A stretch of DNA of 64,000 nt, from assembly GCF_014647975.1 (NCBI RefSeq), contig NZ_BMQF01000004.1, forward strand, positions 310,001 through 374,000. The letters are read 5' to 3'. Below the pieces are notes generated by a model that had not been told where the DNA came from, did no database searches, and worked only from the letters and a program-made list of their open reading frames with translations. The position numbers were made by a program, and so were the translations under genes. The number at the start of each line of letters is the position of its first letter. The first letter of the stretch is position 1. Origin of the DNA: Streptomyces fumigatiscleroticus. Lineage in GTDB: Bacteria > Actinomycetota > Actinomycetes > Streptomycetales > Streptomycetaceae. This document shows positions 15,764 to 22,491 of this stretch, piece after piece.

Positions 15764-16932
15764 CGACGGCTCCCGCCCTCGGCGTACGCGTCCTCGTCGC
15801 GGTACGGGTCCTCGTCCGCGTCCTCGTCCCGGTACTCGTCGTCCTCCGGGTACTCCTCCTCGTACTCGTCCTCGGGCCCGGCCTCGGCCTCTTCCTCGGT
15901 GGCCTCCGCCTCGTCCGGCTCCTGCGGGTACTCGTCCTCCCCGTACGCCTCCTCGTCCTCCTCGTCCTCCTCGTCCTCGCCGGAAGCGTCCTCGGAGGCG
16001 TCCTGGGAGGCGTCCTCGGGTGCCGTGTCCTCCCCGGACGCCCCGTCCTCCTCCTCGGCGACGGCGTCCTCGTGGCTGCGGACGACCTCGCCGTCGCGGA
16101 TCTCACCGCGCCAGCCGTCGTCCGCCTCGCCCTTGAGGGTGATGAAACGAACGTAGTTCTTCAGGTCGAGCCGGAGCCGGCGGCCCTGGGCGCGCCAGAT
16201 GTTGCCGGTCTTCTCGAACAGGCCCTTGGGGTAGTACTCGACGACCACCAGGACCCGGGTGAGGTTGTCGGCGATCCGGTGGAAGGTGACGACGCCCTTG
16301 GTGGTGCCCTTGGCGCCCTCCGACGTCCAGGCGATGCGGTCGTCGGGCACCTGCTCGGTGGTGTGCGCCTTCCAGCTGCGGCTGGACCAGAAGACCTTCA
16401 TCTGCCAGTCGGACGTCGTGTCGTCGGCGCGGCCCGCGCTCTTGACGCCCTTGGCGAAGGTGCTGAAGTCCTGGTACTGCGTCCACTGGTCGTAGGCGGT
16501 GCGCAGGTCCACGCCGACGTCGACGTACTCGATGATGACGGTCGGCTTGCTGCCCGCGCCCCTCTTGCGCCGGCCCTTGCCGCCGCCGAGGTTCTTCAGC
16601 GCGCCGAGCACGTTGTCCTTGGCGCGGGTCGCGCCCACCTCGAGGGCGGAGCGCACCGGGCCCTTGCCCTCGGCGAGCTTGCGGCCGGTGTCCAGGGCGA
16701 GCTTGGCGAAGCCGGGGCTCCTGCCCTCGGCGATGTCGTTCAGCTTGACCGTGGTCTCGCCGAGCTTGCGGCCGGCGCCGACCAGCAGACGCTGGGCCTG
16801 CGCGGTGAGGTACTGCTGAAGCTCCTCCTTGAGGCGGTCGGCGGCCTCGCTGCGCGCGACGTCGGCGAGCGGGTTGCCGCCGGCCGCTCCGCGTGCCGAG
16901 GAGGCCGCTCCTGGGAGAGTTCCGGTCATCAC
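15760..16932 (-). CDS. gvpZ: SRPBCC-domain gas vesicle cluster protein GvpZ
   Basis: A 390-residue protein in the gvpZ position of the Streptomyces cluster. Residues 1-120 are helical with a Lys/Arg patch (GGGKGRRKRGAG); about 128-270 form an SRPBCC/polyketide-cyclase-like domain (TVIIEYVDVGVDLRTAYDQW ... FWSSRSWKAHTTEQVPDDRIAW ... VLVVVEYYPKGLFEK). The last 105 residues are almost entirely Glu, Asp, Ala, Gly and Tyr. The role of GvpZ is unknown. The GTG at 16932 overlaps the gvpY stop, although the adjacent ATG is also possible. Confidence 0.85.
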   Translation of the reverse strand: MMTGTLPGAASSARGAAGGNPLADVARSEAADRLKEELQQYLTAQAQRLLVGAGRKLGETTVKLNDIAEGRSPGFAKLALDTGRKLAEGKGPVRSALEVGATRAKDNVLGALKNLGGGKGRRKRGAGSKPTVIIEYVDVGVDLRTAYDQWTQYQDFSTFAKGVKSAGRADDTTSDWQMKVFWSSRSWKAHTTEQVPDDRIAWTSEGAKGTTKGVVTFHRIADNLTRVLVVVEYYPKGLFEKTGNIWRAQGRRLRLDLKNYVRFITLKGEADDGWRGEIRDGEVVRSHEDAVAEEEDGASGEDTAPEDASQDASEDASGEDEEDEEDEEAYGEDEYPQEPDEAEATEEEAEAGPEDEYEEEYPEDDEYRDEDADEDPYRDEDAYAEGGSRR

Positions 16933-17651
16933 TCACCGCCCTGCTGGGACCGCCGGCCCCGGACCGCGCCCCTGGCGGCGGTCTTCTTGGCCGCCGTCTT
17001 CTTCGCCGTCCCGGTGCGGGCCGCCGCCTTCTTCGCGGGGGTCTTCTTCCCGGCGGTGGTCTTCTTCGCCGCCTGCCTGGCGGGGGCCTTCTCGGCCGCC
17101 TTCTGCGCCGGGACCCTCTTCGCCGCCTTCTTGGCCGTTCCCCGGGCCCGCGGCCGCTCCCGCGGCTGCTCCTCGTCCCGCGGCTCCTCCTCGTCCTCCG
17201 GCTCCTCGTCCCGCGGCTCCTCGTCGTAGCGGTCGCCACGACGGTCGTCGTACTCGTCGTCGTACTCGTCCTCGTAGCGGCCCTCGTCCTCAGGCTCCTC
17301 GGAGCCGGAGCCGGAGCCGGACGCCTTCGGCGTGACGCCCGCGAGCTGGTCGCGCACCTGGGCGGTACGCCCGTGCAGACGGTCGGCGAACGCGTCGAGC
17401 CGCCGCTCGACCATGGCGCCCGAGGCCGCCTTGCCCACACCCCGCAGATCCTCGCGCAGCTGGTCGCCGATCTCCTTGAACTGCGGGTTGTTCTGGAGCT
17501 GCTGGGAGACCAGGTCCGCGATCCCGCGCGGGCTCAGGTTCATCCGCTTGCCGGCCACCATGGTGCCGATCGCGAACGCCAGCTTCATCTTCTTCGTACG
17601 TCCGAGGACGTAACCGGCCCCTACCGCGAGGCCGAGTCCCACTCGGTTCAT
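16929..17651 (-). CDS. gvpY: Gas vesicle cluster protein GvpY with acidic and histone-like tails
   Basis: A 240-residue protein in the gvpY position. Residues 1-110 are moderately hydrophobic then helical (RVGLGLAVGAGYVLGRTKKMKLA; NPQFKEIGDQLREDLRGVGKAA). Residues 115-165 are strongly acidic. Residues 168-240 are Lys/Ala/Pro-rich like the tail of bacterial histone H1 proteins (AKKAAKRVPAQKAAEKAPA, KKTAAKKTAARG). The basic tail may bind nucleic acid or the acidic tail of GvpZ. Function is unproven. The ATG overlaps the gvpG stop. Confidence 0.85.
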   Translation of the reverse strand: MNRVGLGLAVGAGYVLGRTKKMKLAFAIGTMVAGKRMNLSPRGIADLVSQQLQNNPQFKEIGDQLREDLRGVGKAASGAMVERRLDAFADRLHGRTAQVRDQLAGVTPKASGSGSGSEEPEDEGRYEDEYDDEYDDRRGDRYDEEPRDEEPEDEEEPRDEEQPRERPRARGTAKKAAKRVPAQKAAEKAPARQAAKKTTAGKKTPAKKAAARTGTAKKTAAKKTAARGAVRGRRSQQGGE

Positions 17652-17911
17652 CGTGCCGTCCCGTCGCCTGTTCCCGCGCTCCCGCGCGAAGCGGTCTCCA
17701 ACCGGTTGAGGAGTTCGTCCTCGCGCTGGTCGAACTCCTCCTCGGTGATCTCTCCGGCCTCCAACTGTTCCTCCAGACGGGACAGTTCGGTGCGGATCGT
17801 GCCGGGGTCGTAGTAGATCCGCTCGGCCTCGGTGAGTACCTGTCTGATCACCCAGGCGCTGCCGCGCACCGGTGCGAACGGCAGCAGCAGCACCTCCGAG
17901 ATCAGTCCCAC
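17648..17911 (-). CDS. gvpG: Gas vesicle protein GvpG
   Basis: An 87-residue protein with the GvpG pattern: GLISEVLLLPFAPVRGSAWV, then a charged helical part LSRLEEQLEAGEITEEEFDQRED. GvpG is a small assembly factor. I choose the GTG at 17911 because GGAG lies 7 bases before it; this leaves a 4-base gap after the gvpF stop, the only non-overlapping junction between gvpF and gvpK. Confidence 0.9.
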   Translation of the reverse strand: MGLISEVLLLPFAPVRGSAWVIRQVLTEAERIYYDPGTIRTELSRLEEQLEAGEITEEEFDQREDELLNRLETASRGSAGTGDGTAR

Positions 17912-17915
17912 GCCG

Positions 17916-18686
17916 TCACTCCGCCCCCGCGTCCGCACCGGCGGCGGCGTTGGCCGGCTCGGCCGGGCCGGGCTCCACGAAGCTGTACGGCGGCAGCGGC
18001 CCGTTGACCCGGATCTCCAGGTGCGGGTGGTCCTTGCGGGCCTGCTCGACGGCGGTCAGGAAGTCCTCCGCCGAGCCGCGGTCCACCAGGAAGGAGACGT
18101 TGGCCAGCCAGCCCGTGGAGTCGGGGCCCACGCTCACGGCCTCGGCGAGCGGCTCCAGGAGCCGCTGCAACACCGTGGCGTCCTGGGCCTCCCTGGCCTT
18201 GACCTCCGCGGCGACCATCTCGCCGAGCCGGATCTTGTCCTCGTAACTGCCGCCGCCGGCCTGCCGGTTGGCCTCGGCCAGGGCGCGGATCTCCGGGTTC
18301 TCGGCCATCACGTGATGCAGCACGGCCTCTTCGACGTGGTTGGCCTTGATGTTGTACTCGACCCGGCCGTCCAGCGCGCCGAGGCGCTCCCGGTAGTGGT
18401 CGGCGCGCTCGGCGAGCACGCCGGTGACCGCCTCGTCGTCGGGGGCGATGCTGCCGAACCGCATGGGCAGCACACAGCCCGCCGCGCCCGCCTGGCTGAG
18501 CACGTTCTGATGGGCGAGGAGATCCCTGCGCTTGGGACGCAGCCCCTCGGGTGCGTCGCTGACGACGGCCGCCAGTCCGCCCTCCGTCAGGACCCGCACC
18601 CGGCGCGGCGGATCACCGACGCCGCCCAGGTCCTCCGGGAGCGCGGGATGCGAACTCGCCGTGATCCCGTAGACGTAGGTGCTCAC
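17916..18686 (-). CDS. gvpF: Gas vesicle protein GvpF
   Basis: A 256-residue GvpF/L-family protein: [16 protein letters not shown] at the start, [16 protein letters not shown] centrally, then [12 protein letters not shown], which ends the conserved region, and an Ala-rich tail. GvpF binds GvpA and is thought to deliver or guard it during assembly. The GTG start overlaps the gvpA stop (GTGA). Confidence 0.93.
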   Translation of the reverse strand: MSTYVYGITASSHPALPEDLGGVGDPPRRVRVLTEGGLAAVVSDAPEGLRPKRRDLLAHQNVLSQAGAAGCVLPMRFGSIAPDDEAVTGVLAERADHYRERLGALDGRVEYNIKANHVEEAVLHHVMAENPEIRALAEANRQAGGGSYEDKIRLGEMVAAEVKAREAQDATVLQRLLEPLAEAVSVGPDSTGWLANVSFLVDRGSAEDFLTAVEQARKDHPHLEIRVNGPLPPYSFVEPGPAEPANAAAGADAGAE

Positions 18687-19108
18687 TCCTGCTCCTCCTT
18701 CCTGCGGGCGGACGCGGTACGGCGGGCACGCGGCCGGGACTCGCCCTCACCTTCCTGGCGCGCCTGGTTGAAGGCGTCGGAGATGGTCTGGGCGGCGCCG
18801 GACAGCGCCCCCTTGGACTTGCCGCGCGCACCGGACTCGGTGATCTGCCCCACCACGTCGGGCAGGCCCGGGCTCTTGCGCGGCCCGGACTCCAGGTCGA
18901 GCCGGTTGCACGCCTCGGCGAAGCGCAGATAGGTGTCGACGCTGGCCACGACGACACGTACGTCGATCTTCAGGATTTCGATGCCGACCAGGGAGACCCG
19001 CACGAACGCGTCGATGACGAGCCCCCTGTCCAACACAAGCTCAAGCACGTCGTAGAGGCCGCTGCTGCCGCCTCCACCGCCGGTCTGCTGGGCCGGTACA
19101 ACACTCAT
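18683..19108 (-). CDS. gvpA: Major gas vesicle structural protein GvpA
   Basis: A 141-residue protein whose first 70 residues carry the GvpA fold ([29 protein letters not shown] ... [17 protein letters not shown]). Classical GvpA is about 70 residues; here a 70-residue, Arg/Lys/Glu-rich tail follows ([18 protein letters not shown] at the end), as in other actinobacterial GvpA proteins. The ribosome site AAGGAGGAGC is the best in the cluster. Unlike its neighbours it is separated from the upstream gene by 118 bases that contain a 14-bp tandem repeat. Confidence 0.92.
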   Translation of the reverse strand: MSVVPAQQTGGGGGSSGLYDVLELVLDRGLVIDAFVRVSLVGIEILKIDVRVVVASVDTYLRFAEACNRLDLESGPRKSPGLPDVVGQITESGARGKSKGALSGAAQTISDAFNQARQEGEGESRPRARRTASARRKEEQE

Positions 19109-19123
19109 GCCGGCTGCTCCTCC

Positions 19124-19207
19124 TTGTGGTCCGTGGCTTGTGGTCCGTGGCTTGTGGTTTGTGGCTTGTGGTCCGTGGCTTGTGGTTTGTGGCTTGTGGT
19201 TTGTGGG
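19124..19207. repeat. 14-bp x 6 tandem repeat between gvpO and gvpA
   Basis: Six uninterrupted 14-bp units, TTGTGGTCCGTGGC or TTGTGGTTTGTGGC (plus-strand sense), in the order C, C, T, C, T, T at the variable dinucleotide; the last unit ends GGG. The array sits wholly between the gvpO stop and the gvpA ribosome site, so it would lie in the message just ahead of gvpA. It is less GC-rich than its surroundings and has a strong strand asymmetry (no A in the plus-strand units). Confidence 0.92.
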
Positions 19208-19226
19208 TGTGGATCGGTACGGCGGG

Positions 19227-19607
19227 CTATCGGCCGCCGGGCCTGCGGTTGTCGGCCCGCCCGCGCTCGTAGCGGCGGACGCGCCGGTAGCCGGTGAGCA
19301 GACCCTGGTGGTCGAGGTCCACCTGGTAGGTCGCCATCAGGCTCATCGTCTCGGGAACCCGGGCGAGTTCGAGGACCTCGATCTCCAACGACCAGCCGTT
19401 CTCGGTCTGTTCGAAGGACGACACCGACTCGGCCGACAGGCCGGTCAGCTCGGCGAGCTGGGCGCGCGCCTGGCGCAGGATCTCCATGGGGCTCGGCCGG
19501 ACGTCGGCCGGGGCCTGCTCGGTCGACCCGCGCGAACTCCGCGTTGTCTCTGAAGTCTGGGAAGTCTGTGAACTTTGTGCTTCCGAAGTGTTTTTTGTGT
19601 TCGACAT
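19227..19607 (-). CDS. gvpO: Gas vesicle regulatory protein GvpO
   Basis: A 126-residue protein. Residues 1-38 are Ser/Thr-rich and probably disordered; 39-120 match GvpO ([31 protein letters not shown] is the start of the domain, followed by [20 protein letters not shown] and [12 protein letters not shown]). GvpO is needed for gas vesicle formation in haloarchaea and opens the operon in Streptomyces. GGGGGAGG precedes the ATG. No GGGTAC-type promoter is present upstream; the operon promoter must lie in the 104 bases before the gene and I cannot assign it. Confidence 0.9.
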   Translation of the reverse strand: MSNTKNTSEAQSSQTSQTSETTRSSRGSTEQAPADVRPSPMEILRQARAQLAELTGLSAESVSSFEQTENGWSLEIEVLELARVPETMSLMATYQVDLDHQGLLTGYRRVRRYERGRADNRRPGGR

Positions 19608-19711
19608 GGCCACCTCCCCCTTCGTGTGGCCGTCTGTGTGTCCGCCAAACCTCCACGGACACATGCATCTGGCACGCGCCGCTCCGTGCCCGCTCAGAGC
19701 CCCGGAAAAGT

Positions 19712-20635
19712 TCAGCCGCGCAACGCGGTCAGCCGCCGCCGGGCGGGTGCCAGCGCCCGGCCACGGCCCAACAGGCCTTTCCACGGGCCGGTGTTCGCCT
19801 GCTCGACGGCGTCGGCGACGGTCCAGCGGCGGGCGTGCAGAGCGGGGTCGTCCAGCTGGTCCCAGGAGAGGGGGGTGGCCACCGGCGCCCCCGGCAGGGC
19901 GCGGACGGTGTAGGGCGCGACGGCCGTCTGCGCGTAGGCGTTGCGCTGCACGTCGAGATAGAGCCGGTCGCCGCGGTCCTTCTTGCGGGCGGCGGTGGTG
20001 AACCGGTCGGGATGCGCGGCGACGAGGGTGTCGGCGACGTCCCGCGCGAACTCCCGTACCTTGTCGAAGTCCTGTCGGCCGTTCAGCTCCACGACGACGT
20101 GCAGTCCCCGGGAGCCGGTGGTCATCGGCGCCGACGGCAGACCGAGCGCGTCGAGCAGCTCCTTGAGCAGCACGGCCGCCCCGCGGACTTCGGCGAAGTC
20201 GTCGCCGGGCGGGTCGAGGTCGAAGACCAGCCGGTCCGGACGGTCGAGGTGCGCGGTCCGGGACAGCCAGCGGTGCAGCGTCACGCTCGCCTGGTCGGCG
20301 AGGTGGAGGAGGGTGGCCGTGTCGTCGCAGACCGGGTGGCAGACGGTGCCGCCCTCCTTGGGCACCTCGACGCGGGTGATCCAGTCCGGGTAGCTCTCCG
20401 GGACGTTCTTCTGCATGAACCGGGGGCCGTCCAGCCCGTCCGGGTGCCGTTCCAGCATCAGCGGGCGGCCCCGCAGATGCGGCAGCATGAAGGGGGCGAC
20501 CGCCTTGTAGTAGTCGACGAGACCGCTCTTGGTGCACTCCTTCCTGTCCCCGTCGCCGGGCAGCAGCACCTTGTCCGGCCGGTGGACCCGCACCGTGCGC
20601 CGGCCGGCCCGCACGGTCCGCACATCGTCGCTCAC
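19712..20635 (-). CDS. LigD-type polymerase/primase domain protein
   Basis: A 307-residue stand-alone LigD polymerase (archaeo-eukaryotic primase fold). Features: VDYYKAVAPFMLPHLRGRP, MQKNVPE, the catalytic VFDLDPPG (DxD type), GSRGLHVVVEL, and PVATPLSWDQL. Full LigD adds ligase and nuclease domains that are absent here, as is usual in Streptomyces, which splits them over several genes. It would fill gaps, often with ribonucleotides, in non-homologous end joining. The GTG start overlaps the transketolase stop; it is the last gene of a coupled three-gene operon. Confidence 0.9.
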   Translation of the reverse strand: MSDDVRTVRAGRRTVRVHRPDKVLLPGDGDRKECTKSGLVDYYKAVAPFMLPHLRGRPLMLERHPDGLDGPRFMQKNVPESYPDWITRVEVPKEGGTVCHPVCDDTATLLHLADQASVTLHRWLSRTAHLDRPDRLVFDLDPPGDDFAEVRGAAVLLKELLDALGLPSAPMTTGSRGLHVVVELNGRQDFDKVREFARDVADTLVAAHPDRFTTAARKKDRGDRLYLDVQRNAYAQTAVAPYTVRALPGAPVATPLSWDQLDDPALHARRWTVADAVEQANTGPWKGLLGRGRALAPARRRLTALRG

Positions 20636-22491
20636 TCCACCACCGCCTGCTCGACCAGCAGCCGTCCGGCCGTCGCGATCGACGCGGCGTCGATGCCGGC
20701 CGCGTGCAGCTGCTCGTCCGGGGAGGCCGAGCCCGGCATCGTGCGGACGGCGAGCCGCACCAGGCGGGGCACGGGACGCCCGTCGAGGAACGCGTCGAGG
20801 ACCGCGTCCCCGATGCCGCCCTCCGGATGGTGGTCCTCCACGGTCATCAGCAGGCCGGTCTCCTCCGCGGCCCGGCGCAGGGTGGTGTGGTCGACGGGCT
20901 TGACCGAGTACAGGTCGATCACCCGAACCGGAATGCCCTCACGCTCCAGGGCGTCGGCGGCGGCCAGCGCCTCGTGCAGGGTGACGCCCGCCGCGACGAT
21001 CGTCAGCCGGTCCCGGTCCGAGGAGCGCAGCACCTTGCTGCCCCCGACGGGGAACTCCTCGTCGGGCCCGTAGATCACCGGGCTCTCGCCGCGCGAGGTG
21101 CGCAGATAGCGGACGCCCTCCAGGCCCGCCATCTCGGCGACCAGGCGGGCGGTCTGATTGGCGTCGCACGGGTACAGCACCGTCGAGCCGTGCACGGCCC
21201 GCATCATCGCCAGGTCCTCCAGACCCATCTGCGAGGGCCCGTCCTGGCCGATGGAGACGCCCGCGTGGGAGCCGACGAGGTTGATGCCGGAGCCGCTGAT
21301 CGAGGCCATGCGGATGAAGTCGTGGGCACGGGTGAGGAAGGCGGCGAACGTGGAGGCGTACGGCACCCGTCCGCGCGCCGCGAGCCCCACCGCCGCGGCG
21401 ACCATCTGCTGCTCGGCGATGTAGCACTCGAAGTAGCGGTCGGGGTGCTCCTTCGCGAAGAACTCGGCCCGGGTGGAGTCGCCCACCTCCCCGTCGAGCG
21501 CGACGACATCACCGCGTGCGCTGCCCAGCGCGGTCAGCGCCTTGCCGTAGGCGTCGCGAGTGGCGACGCCCTTCTCGGGGTCGCCCTTGTCCCAGCGGGG
21601 CAGTGCCAGACGTCCGGCGGCGCGGTCGGTGTGCGGTGCCCCGGCGGCGGGCGGCTCGTGCACGCGCACGCGGATGTCACGGGGGCCGCCGAGCTCCTCG
21701 ACGGCCTCGTCGGCGTCCGGCAGCGGCTTGCCGTGCTTGCCCTCCTGGTCCTGTACGGCCTTGACGCCCATGCCCTTCAGGGTGCGGGCGATGACGGCGG
21801 TCGGCTGGCCCTTGGTGGAGGCGGCCTCGGCGTAGGCGCGGTCGATGGCGTCGACGTCGTGGCCGTCGATCTCGACGGTGTGCCAGTCGAAGGCACGGAA
21901 GCGGCGGACGTAGGCGTCGAGGTCGTGGCCGTGCCGGGTCGGGCCGCGCTGGCCGAGCCGGTTGACGTCGACGATCACGGTGAGGTTGTCCAGATGCTCG
22001 TGCCCGGCGTGCTCGGCCGCCTCCCACACGGAGCCCTCGGCCATCTCGCTGTCGCCGCACAGCACCCACACGCGGTAGCCGGTGCGGTCCAGCCGCTTCC
22101 CGGCCAGGGCGATGCCGACGCCGACCGGGAGTCCCTGGCCGAGCGAGCCGGTGGCCGTCTCGACCCACGGCAGCCGCTGCGGTGTGGGGTGCCCCTCCAG
22201 CCGGCTGCCCAGCTTGCGGAAGGTGAGCAGCTCGGCGTCGTCGACGGCGCCGGCCGCCTTGTACGCGGCGTACAGCAGGGGCGAGGCGTGGCCCTTGGAC
22301 AGCACGAAGCGGTCGTTGCCGGGGTGGGCGGGGCGGTCGAAGTCGTAGCGGAAGTGGTTGGCGAGCAGTACGGCCATCAGGTCGGCGGCGGACATCGAGG
22401 ACGTCGGATGCCCGGACCCGGCGGCAGCGGACGCCCGCACACTGTCCACCCTCAACTGCTGACCGAGTTCGACGAGTTCGTCGCTGTTCAT
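20632..22491 (-). CDS. Transketolase
   Basis: A 619-residue thiamine-diphosphate enzyme with the full transketolase layout: GHPTSS near 27, LSKGHASPLLY (64-74), the diphosphate-binding GDSEMAEGS (146-154) with Asn177, a pyrimidine domain (FAAFLTRAHDFIRMASISGSGINL is part of it) and a C-terminal transketolase domain. It is about 40 residues shorter than the usual pentose-phosphate enzyme, and its central linker is Pro/Ala-rich, so it is likely an accessory isoenzyme. Its ATG overlaps the stop of the oxidoreductase gene and its TGA the start of the LigD gene. Confidence 0.9.
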   Translation of the reverse strand: MNSDELVELGQQLRVDSVRASAAAGSGHPTSSMSAADLMAVLLANHFRYDFDRPAHPGNDRFVLSKGHASPLLYAAYKAAGAVDDAELLTFRKLGSRLEGHPTPQRLPWVETATGSLGQGLPVGVGIALAGKRLDRTGYRVWVLCGDSEMAEGSVWEAAEHAGHEHLDNLTVIVDVNRLGQRGPTRHGHDLDAYVRRFRAFDWHTVEIDGHDVDAIDRAYAEAASTKGQPTAVIARTLKGMGVKAVQDQEGKHGKPLPDADEAVEELGGPRDIRVRVHEPPAAGAPHTDRAAGRLALPRWDKGDPEKGVATRDAYGKALTALGSARGDVVALDGEVGDSTRAEFFAKEHPDRYFECYIAEQQMVAAAVGLAARGRVPYASTFAAFLTRAHDFIRMASISGSGINLVGSHAGVSIGQDGPSQMGLEDLAMMRAVHGSTVLYPCDANQTARLVAEMAGLEGVRYLRTSRGESPVIYGPDEEFPVGGSKVLRSSDRDRLTIVAAGVTLHEALAAADALEREGIPVRVIDLYSVKPVDHTTLRRAAEETGLLMTVEDHHPEGGIGDAVLDAFLDGRPVPRLVRLAVRTMPGSASPDEQLHAAGIDAASIATAGRLLVEQAVVE

